NCBI GenBank assembly: GCA_023415575.1
Contig: JAEZKF010000055.1
Coordinates: 55,133-119,132 of the forward strand
DNA length: 64,000 nt
DNA from: Bacillota bacterium
Lineage (GTDB): Bacteria; Bacillota; Clostridia; Oscillospirales; Ruminococcaceae
Reading direction: 5' to 3'
Shown piece after piece: positions 50,256 to 58,959 of this stretch. The notes below the pieces were generated by a model. The model was given only the letters and a program-made list of their open reading frames with translations. It had not been told where the DNA came from and did not search any database. The translations under genes were made by a program, and so were the position numbers. How positions within the stretch are numbered: position 1 is the first letter of the stretch; each line of letters begins with the position of its first letter.

Positions 50256-51293
50256 ATGGAGTTTTCAGTCAATTACGGCATATTACAGGGCGTTTTTGCG
50301 GTGCCCAACTGCGTTGTGGACCAGCATCTCAAGCTAGCAGGTGCGGCCCAGCTCAAGGTGCTGCTGTTTTTGCTGCGCCATAGCGACAAAACGGTAGATT
50401 GTGCCGAGATGGCAAAAAAGCTCGGCTATTCGCAGGCCGATATCAAGGATGCCGTGAACTACTGGCAGGAGGTCGGGGTGCTGACCCAGCTGCCCGAGCA
50501 GGTTGATACCGATAATCCGCCGATAACAAGAAAGGCAGCCGCAAAGGAAGAGCCTTCCGAGAAACCGGAGGCTGCTCCCTCTATCAACCAAAAGCCCACA
50601 CCCATCACGGACGCCGTGGTGTACGAGCAGGGCAATATCAAACGGGTGAGCACCAGTTATCGGTTTACCCAAAAAGAGGCGTTTATGCGCTTGGAGGAGA
50701 GCGAACCGCTTCGATTTTTAATCGAGCAGTGCCGCGTGCTGCTTGGGCGGGAGCTTCACGGCAGCGACGTTGCAGCCCTGGTTTCTATCCACGACTGGGC
50801 TGGGCTGCCGCCGGATGTTATCTTGCTTGCGGTAGGGTACTGTGCATCACGGGGCCTGACTGATATGCGCAGCATCGAGCGCCAGTGTACGGCATGGCTT
50901 GACCGCGGCATCCGCACCCACGAGCAGGCGGATGAGTACATAAAGAAGATGTCCGTGCTTCATACGCGCGAGGCGATGGTGCAGGGGGCATTCGGCATTA
51001 CCGGACGCCGCCTATCCACCAAGGAGCAGGAGGCCATCACCCGCTGGTTTGACGAGTACGGCTACGATATTTCCATCATTCGAGCGGCCTTTGATAAAAC
51101 GGTGGATACCACCGGCAAGCTGAGCTTTGCGTATCTGGATAAGATTCTTGCTAACTGGCACAGCAAGGGCATTAAAACGGTGGAGGAGGCCCTTGTGGAA
51201 AGTGCCGAAAAGCCAAAGCGTGCAGCACGAACCTCCTCGCTTGACCTTAATACGATAGAAAACGAAGGCATCTACGATACCCCCAAGATTTAA
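50256..51293 (+). CDS. DnaD domain replication protein
   Basis: A 345-residue DnaD-like protein. The N-terminal ~95 residues form a winged-helix DnaD domain (KVLLFLLRHSDKTVDCAEMAKKLGYS), a Pro/Glu-rich linker follows, and two DnaB_2/DnaD C-terminal repeats occupy about 155-230 and 240-330; the second ends in FAYLDKILANWHSKGIKTVEE, the YxxxIxxxW signature. It acts with the helicase loader encoded next at replication initiation. ATG 50256 with GGAGG at 5 bp. Confidence 0.9.
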   Translation: MEFSVNYGILQGVFAVPNCVVDQHLKLAGAAQLKVLLFLLRHSDKTVDCAEMAKKLGYSQADIKDAVNYWQEVGVLTQLPEQVDTDNPPITRKAAAKEEPSEKPEAAPSINQKPTPITDAVVYEQGNIKRVSTSYRFTQKEAFMRLEESEPLRFLIEQCRVLLGRELHGSDVAALVSIHDWAGLPPDVILLAVGYCASRGLTDMRSIERQCTAWLDRGIRTHEQADEYIKKMSVLHTREAMVQGAFGITGRRLSTKEQEAITRWFDEYGYDISIIRAAFDKTVDTTGKLSFAYLDKILANWHSKGIKTVEEALVESAEKPKRAARTSSLDLNTIENEGIYDTPKI

Positions 51294-51398
51294 GATGCAG
51301 CCCCTGATTTGCGTCTACATAGTTTATCCCGTCGCTTTTAGATAATGATAGCCGCATCTTGTTTGATGTGGCTTGAAAACCGAAAGGGTGAAACCCGT

Positions 51399-52385
51399 AT
51401 GGGATATTCAAGTGAAATCTATGCGGCAGCCAAATCGGTGCTTGCCGAGCGCAGGCAGGCTGCGCGTTATATCGCCCGTCAGCGGCGCGACCAGCTTTAT
51501 AGTGATGTTCCTGAGCTGGAGCAGATTGAGCGGGAGCTGATTACAACCGGCGCTTCACTCTCAAAGGCCCTGCTTTCTGCCGAGGCTGATACACAGAGTG
51601 TGCTTCATGCGCTTAAAGAAAAGACCGACCAGCTTGAAAAAAAGCGTCGGGAGATTCTAAACGCTTGCGACGTGCCCGATGATTACCTTGCCATTCCATA
51701 CACCTGCAAACGGTGTGAGGACAGCGGCTACATAAACGGCGAGATATGTGAATGCTTAAAGAAGGAGCTCAAGCGCGAGGCCTACCGCCGCTTAAATGAG
51801 CAGTCGCCGCTTACCCTCTCGAGCTTTTCGCAGTTTAGTCTTGACTACTATCCCCGCACACCTGACCCGTCAAGCGGAGTTATACCGCGTGAAAAGATGG
51901 CGCAGATATTTGACTATTGCTTACGGTATGCCGATATCTTTTCGCTTGCGTCCCCCAGCATCCTCATGCTGGGTGCAACGGGCCTTGGAAAGACTCACCT
52001 GTCTCTTGCCATCGCCACCAAGGTGATCGACAAGGGGTTTGGCGTTGTGTACGGCTCAGCCAACAATCTCTTTCGCGCGGTGGAGCAGGCACATTTCTCC
52101 CGCACCGCATCCGAGCAGGATGCGCTCGATTCGATGCTCGACTGCGACCTACTCATAATCGACGACCTCGGCGCTGAGTTTGTCACCCAGTTTACCGTAT
52201 CCGCCTTGTACAACATTATCAACACCCGCCTCTTGACCAAACGCCCGACCATCATCAGCACCAATATGACGATTTCAGAGATTCGCGACACCTACTCCGA
52301 AAAGGTGCTGTCCCGTCTGCACGGCAGCTACAGCTTTTTGCGGTTTTTCGGAAACGACATCCGGTCTCTTAAAAAGGCGCGTTGA
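51399..52385 (+). CDS. DnaC/DnaI-type helicase loader ATPase
   Basis: A 328-residue AAA+ protein: N-terminal coiled-coil, a zinc motif YTCKRCEDSGYINGEICECLK as in DnaI, Walker A LGATGLGKTHLSLAIA, Walker B LLIIDDLGAE, and sensor I TNMTISEI. It loads the replicative helicase. The DnaD-like gene 105 bp upstream is the standard partner in clostridia. ATG 51399 follows an AAAGGGTG site. Confidence 0.93.
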   Translation: MGYSSEIYAAAKSVLAERRQAARYIARQRRDQLYSDVPELEQIERELITTGASLSKALLSAEADTQSVLHALKEKTDQLEKKRREILNACDVPDDYLAIPYTCKRCEDSGYINGEICECLKKELKREAYRRLNEQSPLTLSSFSQFSLDYYPRTPDPSSGVIPREKMAQIFDYCLRYADIFSLASPSILMLGATGLGKTHLSLAIATKVIDKGFGVVYGSANNLFRAVEQAHFSRTASEQDALDSMLDCDLLIIDDLGAEFVTQFTVSALYNIINTRLLTKRPTIISTNMTISEIRDTYSEKVLSRLHGSYSFLRFFGNDIRSLKKAR

Positions 52386-52400
52386 GCTACATATCAGCAT

Positions 52401-52435
52401 AAAAAATGACCGCTGCGTACTTCCGGCGGTCATTT
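52401..52435. terminator. Bidirectional terminator between the helicase loader and zinc transporter genes
   Basis: AAATGACCGC (52404-52413) / GCGGTCATTT (52426-52435); runs of T follow on the minus strand (six) and, weakly, on the plus strand. Confidence 0.85.
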
Positions 52436-52449
52436 GGTGTTTAATATCC

Positions 52450-53232
52450 CTATTGAGAAAACATTGCAAGCCCGATGCCCATGACCACAAGCCCCAGCAT
52501 AATCCCCACAATGGGGGTCCGCTTGCCGTACCGCAATGCTGCGGGAATCAACTCATTGAACGACACAAACAGCATAATACCGGCAACGATGCCCAGTATT
52601 ACACCCAGTGAAAGACTTGTCAAAAAGGGGCGGAGGACTATCCACGCAAGCAGGGCCCCCAAGGGCTCACCAAATCCCGAGATAAGGGCGCAAAGAAAGC
52701 CCTTACCCTTGCTGCGCGTGGCATAAAAAACGGGTATGGCAACCGAAATCCCCTCCGGGATATTATGCAGTGCAATGGCAGCCGCTACCGATATGCCGAG
52801 CGACCGTTCTCCGCAACCCGCCATATATGTAGCAACCCCCTCGGGTATGTTGTGTGCAACCACCGCAGCCATGGTTACAATCCCCACCTTTGCAATCCCG
52901 GGCGGGGCGCCTTGAACAGGCTCAATCCACCCCGTCTCATCCGGTAGGGCATTGGAGCCGAGCGCTGCAAGCAGCATCCCGAATATCATGGCAAGTAATG
53001 CACACACCCCGGCCGCTCCCTGCCGAACACCGCGTTCGATAAATGCAGTTGCCTCCGGTAGGATGTCAGCCAGCGAGACCATAATCATAACTCCAGCTGC
53101 AAAACCGAGGGAGAAGGGCAAAAGCCGCCTTGCATTCTGCCGTGCTGCCACTGCCGCAATGCCGCCAAAGCCGGTGCACAGGCCCGCGGCAAGCGAGAGC
53201 AGCAGGGCAAAGCTGTCGTTATTAAGCTGCAT
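52450..53232 (-). CDS. ZIP family zinc transporter (ZupT-like)
   Basis: A 260-residue, eight-helix ZIP protein. The two metal-binding helices read AHNIPEGVATYM and LHNIPEGISVAIP; the paired His/Glu residues form the binuclear site. It imports Zn2+ (and maybe Fe/Mn) without ATP. ATG 53232 with GAGGGGG upstream. No Zur-like dyad matching the znuA one is seen in its upstream region. Confidence 0.9.
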   Translation of the reverse strand: MQLNNDSFALLLSLAAGLCTGFGGIAAVAARQNARRLLPFSLGFAAGVMIMVSLADILPEATAFIERGVRQGAAGVCALLAMIFGMLLAALGSNALPDETGWIEPVQGAPPGIAKVGIVTMAAVVAHNIPEGVATYMAGCGERSLGISVAAAIALHNIPEGISVAIPVFYATRSKGKGFLCALISGFGEPLGALLAWIVLRPFLTSLSLGVILGIVAGIMLFVSFNELIPAALRYGKRTPIVGIMLGLVVMGIGLAMFSQ

Positions 53233-53402
53233 GACGATTCCCCCTCGGTGTGTTGTCCCATGAATCAAATATATGCCGCGAAAAGCTCGTTTATTTGCGT
53301 ATTGATGATATGGGGGCCGTACTTGTATCAAAGGTCAAAAAGTAATATAATGAAATCCGTTGCATAGAGGACTTGTTAATATCTTGCGGAAGGAGCATAA
53401 CT

Positions 53403-53858
53403 TTGGAGAAGAGCCTCAAGAAGGTTGAGATATTTACCGACGGCGCGTGCAGCGGGAACCCCGGGCCGGGCGGATATGGCGTCATCCTGCGCTACGAAGG
53501 GCACGAAAAGGAACTTTCGGGCGGGGAGGCCAACACCACCAACAACCGCATGGAACTCATGGCTGCCATAGCGGGTTTGGAGGCGCTCAAGGAGCGCTGC
53601 GCCGTGACCCTATATACCGACTCCAAATATGTTGCAGACGCCATCACCAAGGGATGGGCGCTAGGCTGGCGCAAGCGCGGCTGGAAGCGCAGCGGCAACG
53701 AGCCGGCGCTAAACCCCGACCTTTGGGAGCGGTTACTGAACCTGCTCGCCAAACACGAGGTCGAGATCGTATGGGTCAAGGGTCATGCGGGTCATCCTGA
53801 AAACGAGCGTTGCGATCGCCTTGCGGTTGCGCAATCCGAGCGTTTCAAAAATTCGTGA
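53403..53858 (+). CDS. rnhA: Ribonuclease HI
   Basis: A 151-residue RNase HI. Active-site acids: Asp in VEIFTDGACSGNPGPGG, Glu in NNRMELMAAI, Asp in LYTDSKYVADA, and the last Asp in NERCDRLAV; a basic protrusion (WALGWRKRGWKRSG) is present. It removes RNA from RNA-DNA hybrids. The start is TTG 53403, set by GGAAGGAG 9 bp upstream; no ATG is available near the conserved start. Confidence 0.94.
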   Translation: MEKSLKKVEIFTDGACSGNPGPGGYGVILRYEGHEKELSGGEANTTNNRMELMAAIAGLEALKERCAVTLYTDSKYVADAITKGWALGWRKRGWKRSGNEPALNPDLWERLLNLLAKHEVEIVWVKGHAGHPENERCDRLAVAQSERFKNS

Positions 53859-53969
53859 TTAGGTTTTATCTGCGTTAGCAAACTTTGATATTTGAGGCAA
53901 AACGGATAGACTAATCATGTATTATTTTTAAGCAAAATGTGACGATTTGAGATTTTTTTAACATACCAC

Positions 53970-53998
53970 TTGAAATTGCTACTAGAAAGGTATATATT
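53970..53998 (+). promoter_or_regulatory. Promoter of nifS-nifU
   Basis: TTGAAA (53970-53975), 17-bp spacer, TATATT (53993-53998). The ~80-nt leader has a small CGTAAA/TTTACG inverted repeat (54048-54064). No IscR-type or rrf2 gene is adjacent. Confidence 0.7.
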
Positions 53999-54081
53999 AT
54001 AAAAGAAGATTCACTCTTTATAATAACGGTGAAAACCGCAATCGATACGTAAACTGCTTTTACGCATCCGGAAAGGCATTG

Positions 54082-55296
54082 GTGAGTACTATGAACGGTA
54101 CAAACAATAAGACTTTTGTATACGCAGACAACGCCGCAACTACAAAGCTGTCCGATGAGGTTTTGGAGGCGATGCTGCCTTTTCTGAAGGATCAGTACGG
54201 CAACGCATCGAGCATCTACTCTCTGGGCAGGCAGGCAAAGGTGGCGCTGGAAAAGGCGCGCGCGACGGTTGCAGCAGCCTTTAATGCGCAGCCGCAGGAG
54301 ATTTTCTTTACCTCGGGCGGTTCTGAGTCCGATAACTGGGCCATCAAGGGTGTGGCACATAATCTGGGTAAGCGGGGCAAAAAACACCTGATTACCACCG
54401 TGTTTGAACACCACGCTGTGCTGCATGCAATGCAGGCGCTCGAAAAAGAGGGCTTTGAGGTTACCTATCTGCCGGTAGGGGAGAACGGAATTGTGGACCC
54501 TGCAGCGGTTAAGGCCGCCATCCGCCCCGACACGGCGCTGGTCACCATCATGTATGCAAACAACGAAATCGGCACCATCCAGCCTATTGCTGAAATCGGT
54601 GCAATCTGCCGCGAAGCGCGCGTTCTTTTCCACACGGACGCTGTGCAGGCGGTGGGTAATGTAAAGATGGATGTCGTTGCGCAGAACATCGATTTAATGT
54701 CGATGTCAGCGCACAAGATACACGGCCCCAAGGGCGTCGGTATGCTCTACTGCCGCAAGGGCATAGTGCTTCCCACCTTCATTGACGGCGGCCAACAGGA
54801 GCGCGGCAAGCGCGCCGGCACCGAGAACGTTGCAGGCGTTGTGGGGCTGGCTAAGGCTGTGGAGCTCGCTACAGCGGATATCGACGGCAAGGTCGCAAAG
54901 GTGACCAAGATGCGCGACCGCCTGATTGATGAACTGCTTAAGATTGACCGCACCCGTTTAAACGGCGACCGCGAAAAGCGCCTGTGCGGTAACGTAAATA
55001 TTTCGGTTGAAGGCATTGAGGGAGAATCGCTTCTGCTGATGCTCGATATGAACGGCATCGCCGCTTCCTCCGGTTCGGCATGCACCTCCGGTTCGCTCGA
55101 CCCAAGCCACGTACTGCTTGCGCTCGGCCTCAAGCACGAGGTTGCGCACGGCTCGCTGAGGCTTTCGATTGGCGACCAGACCACCGACGAGGAGATTGAC
55201 TACATCTGCAAGACGGTTCCGCCGATTGTCGAACGCCTGCGTGCGATGTCTCCGTTGTGGGAGCGCATGCAAAAAGAGCGTGCGAATGCAAATTAA
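54082..55296 (+). CDS. nifS: Cysteine desulfurase
   Basis: A 404-residue NifS/IscS protein: YADNAATTKLS at the start, the PLP lysine in MSAHKIHGPKGVGMLY, and the catalytic Cys loop SSGSACTSGSLDPSHVL. It moves sulfur from cysteine to the scaffold encoded just downstream. The start is ambiguous: GTG 54082 is 5 bp from AAAGG, ATG 54091 is 14 bp away. Confidence 0.94.
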   Translation: MSTMNGTNNKTFVYADNAATTKLSDEVLEAMLPFLKDQYGNASSIYSLGRQAKVALEKARATVAAAFNAQPQEIFFTSGGSESDNWAIKGVAHNLGKRGKKHLITTVFEHHAVLHAMQALEKEGFEVTYLPVGENGIVDPAAVKAAIRPDTALVTIMYANNEIGTIQPIAEIGAICREARVLFHTDAVQAVGNVKMDVVAQNIDLMSMSAHKIHGPKGVGMLYCRKGIVLPTFIDGGQQERGKRAGTENVAGVVGLAKAVELATADIDGKVAKVTKMRDRLIDELLKIDRTRLNGDREKRLCGNVNISVEGIEGESLLLMLDMNGIAASSGSACTSGSLDPSHVLLALGLKHEVAHGSLRLSIGDQTTDEEIDYICKTVPPIVERLRAMSPLWERMQKERANAN

Positions 55297-55373
55297 GTTT
55301 GCAAGGCGAAACCTTTAGTATTCCCGTTTTAGTTAGTTTGTACCGCCGCAAAGCGGCGAAGATGGAGGTTAAT

Positions 55374-55823
55374 ATGTTATATAGCGATAAGGTAATGGAC
55401 CATTTCTCAAATCCGCGCAACGTCGGCGAAATTGAAGACGCAAACGGTGTAGGTGAGGTAGGCAACGCCAAATGCGGCGACATCATGAAGATGTACCTGA
55501 AGGTTGAGAACGGCGTAATTCAGGACGTCAAGTTTAAAACCTTCGGCTGTGGTGCGGCAATCGCCACAAGCTCGATGGCAACAGAGCTCATTAAGGGCGG
55601 AACCATCGATGATGCCCTTAAGCTGACCAACCGTGCCGTTATGGAGGCGCTGGACGGTCTGCCTCCCGTGAAGGTGCACTGCTCGGTGCTCGCTGAGCAG
55701 GCCATCAAGGCCGCCGTTGCGGACTACTATACCCGTCAGGGCATCGATCCCACTCCCATTGTGGGCAATATTGAGGACTGCGAGGCCTGCCATCACGGCG
55801 CCGACAGCTGCAGCTGTCAATAA
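55374..55823 (+). CDS. nifU: NifU-like iron-sulfur scaffold protein
   Basis: A 149-residue IscU/NifU N-domain protein: YSDKVMDHFSNPRNVGEIED, then the three cluster Cys in GNAKCGDIM, TFGCGAAIAT and VHCSVLAEQA. The tail (CEACHHGADSCSC) has extra Cys, typical of clostridial NifU-like proteins. GGAGG lies 5 bp before ATG 55374. Together with NifS it builds Fe-S clusters. Confidence 0.94.
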   Translation: MLYSDKVMDHFSNPRNVGEIEDANGVGEVGNAKCGDIMKMYLKVENGVIQDVKFKTFGCGAAIATSSMATELIKGGTIDDALKLTNRAVMEALDGLPPVKVHCSVLAEQAIKAAVADYYTRQGIDPTPIVGNIEDCEACHHGADSCSCQ

Positions 55824-55852
55824 TCCTAGCAAAATAACAGCATAAAATAAGA

Positions 55853-55879
55853 CGACCCGGGGTTTATAACCTCGGGTCG
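55853..55879. terminator. Terminator between nifU and the UPF0210 gene
   Basis: CGACCCGGGG (55853-55862) / CCTCGGGTCG (55870-55879), one G-T pair, 7-nt loop. T-rich on both sides, suited to convergent genes. Confidence 0.8.
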
Positions 55880-55928
55880 ATTCATTTATATGGCTGTAAA
55901 ATCTGATGGATGCGTGCTTTTAGCGACC

Positions 55929-57287
55929 TTAGTTTTTCAGGCTCTGCAGCGGTGCGGGGATGCGGCCGCCGCGGTTGATGAATACAGCAGGGGAGGTGGT
56001 GTTGACATGCATGACGGGTGCCGAACCGAACAGGCCGCCCCATTCAAGCCAGTCGCCCTCCTTAAGACCGATAGCAGGAATCACGCGAACGGCAGTAGTC
56101 TTGGAGTTAACCATACCGATTGCCGCCTCATCCGCAATGATAGCGCTGATGATTTCGTCCGGGGTATCGCCGGGGATGGCAATCATATCAAGGCCTACCG
56201 AGCAAACGGCAGTCATTGCCTCGAGCTTTTCCAAAGTCAGAACGCCGTTCTTAGCGGCGTCAATCATACCGGCATCCTCAGAAACGGGGATGAATGCACC
56301 CGAAAGTCCGCCGACGTGCGAGGACGCCATAACGCCGCCCTTCTTCACTGCATCGTTTAGCAGGGCAAGGGCTGCAGTGGTACCGCAGCAGCCGCACTGC
56401 TCAAGGCCCATCTCTTCGAGAATATGGGCTACCGAGTCGCCTACCGCGGGCGTAGGTGCAAGGGAGAGGTCTACAATGCCAAAGGGTATTCCAAGACGTT
56501 TGGATGCCTCATACGCAACAAGCTGACCCATACGGGTAATCTTAAACGCCGTCTTTTTGACGATGTCAGCAACGGCGGTGATATCAATGTCTTTGCCCGC
56601 CTTTGAAAGCGCGCAGCGCACAACGCCTGGGCCCGAAACACCCACGTTGATGACACAATCCGGTTCGCCCGGGCCATGGAAGGCGCCAGCCATAAAGGGG
56701 TTATCCTCCGGCGCGTTGCAGAAAACAACCAGTTTGGTCGCACCGACGCACTGGCGGTCTGCAGTCAGCTCGGCAGTGCGTTTGACGATGCCGCCCATCA
56801 GCTTGACGGCATCCATGTTAATGCCGCTCTTGGTGGAGCCAACGTTTACCGATGAGCATACGCGCGTGGTCACGCTCAATGCCTCGGGAATGGATTGTAT
56901 GAGTTCAAGGTCGCCTGCCGAAAAGCCCTTATGCACCAGGGCGGAGTAACCGCCAATCAGGTTTACACCGCATTCCTTGGCGGCGCGCTCAAGGGTCAGC
57001 GCATACTTTACGGGGTCGCCCTTGCTGCTTGCAAGCAGCATCGAGATAGGGGTAACCGAAATGCGCTTATTGATGACAGGAATACCGTATTCCTTTTCAA
57101 TATCATCGCCGGTCTTTACAAGGTTTTGCGCTTTTTTTGTGATTTTATCATAAATCTTTTCACACGCACGGTCGATATCGCTGTCGCAGCACTCAAGCAG
57201 CGAGATGCCCATGGTAATGGTGCGGATATCAAGATTTTCATCCTGTATCATCCTGATGGTTTCCAGTATATCGCTCACATTTATCAT
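55929..57287 (-). CDS. UPF0210 / PFL family (DUF711) protein
   Basis: A 452-residue protein of the DUF711/UPF0210 family: DIRTITMGISLLECCDSD near the start, NVGVSGPGVVRCAL, AVGDSVAHILEEMG and the C-terminal FINRGGRIPAPLQSLKN. The fold relates to pyruvate formate-lyase, but no Gly-radical site is evident and the function is not known. It is encoded right after the small ACT protein, a pairing conserved across bacteria and archaea. Confidence 0.93.
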   Translation of the reverse strand: MINVSDILETIRMIQDENLDIRTITMGISLLECCDSDIDRACEKIYDKITKKAQNLVKTGDDIEKEYGIPVINKRISVTPISMLLASSKGDPVKYALTLERAAKECGVNLIGGYSALVHKGFSAGDLELIQSIPEALSVTTRVCSSVNVGSTKSGINMDAVKLMGGIVKRTAELTADRQCVGATKLVVFCNAPEDNPFMAGAFHGPGEPDCVINVGVSGPGVVRCALSKAGKDIDITAVADIVKKTAFKITRMGQLVAYEASKRLGIPFGIVDLSLAPTPAVGDSVAHILEEMGLEQCGCCGTTAALALLNDAVKKGGVMASSHVGGLSGAFIPVSEDAGMIDAAKNGVLTLEKLEAMTAVCSVGLDMIAIPGDTPDEIISAIIADEAAIGMVNSKTTAVRVIPAIGLKEGDWLEWGGLFGSAPVMHVNTTSPAVFINRGGRIPAPLQSLKN

Positions 57288-57360
57288 ATATGTGCCTATC
57301 CTCCAAGCTCACCCGCCAAAACGATGCGCGGGTGTAGTCCCTTTCCCAGCAAAGAATACA

Positions 57361-57630
57361 TCAGATGCGGTGCATGGAATTAAAGATGTCCTCGTGCATG
57401 CAGTGCACGCTAAGACCCATCTCCTTACCCTGTTCACTGAGACGGTCAGAAAACTCCGAGAATCCGATGGTCATCTTAGAGATATCCACCATCATAATCA
57501 TTGCAAACATATCCTGCAGAACAGACTGGGTCACATCCGAAACGTTGACGTTGCATTCGGCGCAAACTGCACTGATTCTTGCAAGGATGCCCACCATATC
57601 CTTACCGATTACCGTAATTACCGCGCGCAT
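57361..57630 (-). CDS. UPF0237 ACT-domain protein
   Basis: An 89-residue single ACT domain: RAVITVIGKDMVGILARISA, then VNVSDVTQSVLQDMFAMIMMVD. ACT domains bind amino acids. ATG 57630 with GGAGG at 7 bp. With the UPF0210 gene 73 bp downstream it forms a conserved two-gene unit, so it probably senses a ligand for that protein. Upstream, a perfect GACAAAGC/GCTTTGTC hairpin (57676-57705) lies in its leader. Confidence 0.92.
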   Translation of the reverse strand: MRAVITVIGKDMVGILARISAVCAECNVNVSDVTQSVLQDMFAMIMMVDISKMTIGFSEFSDRLSEQGKEMGLSVHCMHEDIFNSMHRI

Positions 57631-57853
57631 GGCAAATCCTCCATCACTATAGTTTCTCACGCTTATGCGTCGTAGGACAAAGCCTTATAAGGTCACCGCT
57701 TTGTCTTGCTAAATATAATATATCATAACATAACTAACCATAGAATGAAACAGCCAATCATTTATTTTACATTCTGCACGAACACAGCGTTTATTTAAAA
57801 AGAAAATACAGACAATAGTGTTGTAGCAGGGCAGAAGATGTGTTTTAATATAA

Positions 57854-57935
57854 GGGTAAAAGGCTTTACTTGACGCCTTGATTACCCCTAAAGGCCCCGA
57901 TAGACTTCGGGAAGATTTCTCATCTTTTCTTTCAT
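57854..57935 (+). other. Unassigned structured region in a 503-bp gap
   Basis: GGGTAA-AAGGC (57854-57864) pairs with GCCTT-GA-TTACCC (57875-57887), followed by CCCGA/TCGGG (57896-57911) and a small AAGAT/ATCTT stem ending in TTTTC. This could be a short non-coding RNA or a relic. The rest of 57706-57999 shows nothing I can name. Confidence 0.35.
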
Positions 57936-57999
57936 ATTTGAGGATATGTGAAAAATGCTTTTCGTGGCGTAAATACGGTCAAATATAGCACAAAATGTA

Positions 58000-58028
58000 T
58001 TGACAAACCGCACTTTAACCCCTATAAT
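58000..58028 (+). promoter_or_regulatory. Consensus promoter of the yceD-rpmF operon
   Basis: TTGACA (58000-58005), 17-bp spacer, TATAAT (58023-58028): a perfect SigA promoter. Confidence 0.93.
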
Positions 58029-58048
58029 ATATCCCGTGGCGTTATGGG

Positions 58049-58073
58049 CTGCCGAATTACGGCGGCGTTTTTT
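58049..58073 (+). terminator. Attenuator-like hairpin in the yceD-rpmF leader
   Basis: CTGCCG (58049-58054) / CGGCGG (58060-58065), 5-nt loop, then CG and six T. It lies between the promoter and the first gene, about 15 nt into the transcript, so it should cause early termination unless relieved. Confidence 0.6.
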
Positions 58074-58133
58074 ATCGAATCGCCTTACTTATGTTTCATC
58101 TGCCTGAATCATTGGTTGGGAGGCTGAACACTT

Positions 58134-58628
58134 ATGCTGATTGATTTGCGTCAGCTTTTCGACAATGAGAACGAGCGCATCGAACTAAACTGCGATTTTG
58201 ATTTATCCGAGGAAGTGCTTTGGGGCAGATGTCCCTTTGCTTCTCCCGTACATGTCGTAGGTGAGATTGCCAACCGGACAGGCATTGTAACGCTAAGCTA
58301 TACCGCAACCTATACCTTGGGCGCTGATTGCGACCGGTGTCTCGAGCACTTCGAAAGACAGGAGACGCACAGCTTTACCCATGTATTGGTGCTTAGTTTA
58401 AGTGGGGATGACAACGATGAGTTTGTGGTACTTGAGGATGCGACGCTTAACCTTACGGAGCTTGTAACATCCGATCTGGTGCTGACGATTCCCGTCAAGC
58501 TGCTGTGCAGCGAGGACTGCAAAGGTCTGTGTCAGACTTGTGGCGCAAACCGTAACCATACCGCCTGTTCGTGTAAGACTAGGGAGATTGACCCGCGACT
58601 GGCGGCGCTTGAGCAGCTGCTTGACTAA
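58134..58628 (+). CDS. yceD: YceD family protein (DUF177)
   Basis: A 164-residue YceD/DUF177 protein: CDRCLEHFERQETHSF, FVVLEDATLNLTELVTSDLVL, and the Cys-rich LCSEDCKGLCQTCGANRNH tail with CSC. It always precedes rpmF and is linked to 23S rRNA or ribosome maturation, but the mechanism is unclear. GGGAGG precedes ATG 58134. Confidence 0.9.
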   Translation: MLIDLRQLFDNENERIELNCDFDLSEEVLWGRCPFASPVHVVGEIANRTGIVTLSYTATYTLGADCDRCLEHFERQETHSFTHVLVLSLSGDDNDEFVVLEDATLNLTELVTSDLVLTIPVKLLCSEDCKGLCQTCGANRNHTACSCKTREIDPRLAALEQLLD

Positions 58629-58685
58629 GCGACCGGTTTATGCCGGCCTATCCATAAGTTTTAAAGGTATAAGGAGGTGCACGGC

Positions 58686-58868
58686 ATGGCTGTACCAAAG
58701 AGGAGAGTATCCAAAGCAAGACGCGACAAACGGCGCTCGAATGTATGGAAGCTTCCGGTTCCCGCTTTTAGCAAATGCACACAGTGCGGTGAGTTGAAGC
58801 TGCCCCATAGGGTTTGCCCCAACTGCGGTTATTACAAGGGCAAAGAGATTATTAAAAAAGAAGCATAA
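58686..58868 (+). CDS. rpmF: Ribosomal protein L32 (zinc-binding form)
   Basis: A 60-residue L32: MAVPKRRVSKARRDKRRSN and the zinc ribbon KCTQCGELKLPHRVCPNCG with all four Cys (C+ form). AAGGAGGTG lies before ATG 58686. Being zinc-bound, it is one of the proteins some Firmicutes replace when zinc is scarce; no Cys-less paralogue is in the window. Confidence 0.96.
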   Translation: MAVPKRRVSKARRDKRRSNVWKLPVPAFSKCTQCGELKLPHRVCPNCGYYKGKEIIKKEA

Positions 58869-58880
58869 TGCTTGACCGCG

Positions 58881-58908
58881 ATAGAGAAGGGAAACCTTCT
58901 CTATTTTG
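58881..58908 (+). terminator. Terminator of yceD-rpmF
   Basis: Perfect 10-bp stem ATAGAGAAGG (58881-58890) / CCTTCTCTAT (58895-58904), GAAA loop, TTTTG. Confidence 0.9.
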
Positions 58909-58959
58909 TTTGTTATAAAACTTTCGGACTGAATAAAAAAAGGTAAAGAGGGGTCGTGT

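Noticed and set aside
53995..54090. Riboswitch or T-box in the nifS leader
   Set aside because: The ~80-nt leader is short with a single small inverted repeat and lacks any known motif.
53911..54633. Minus-strand open frame (240 codons) opposite the nifS start and its promoter
   Set aside because: Overlaps a clear promoter and coding region on the other strand; no homology pattern.
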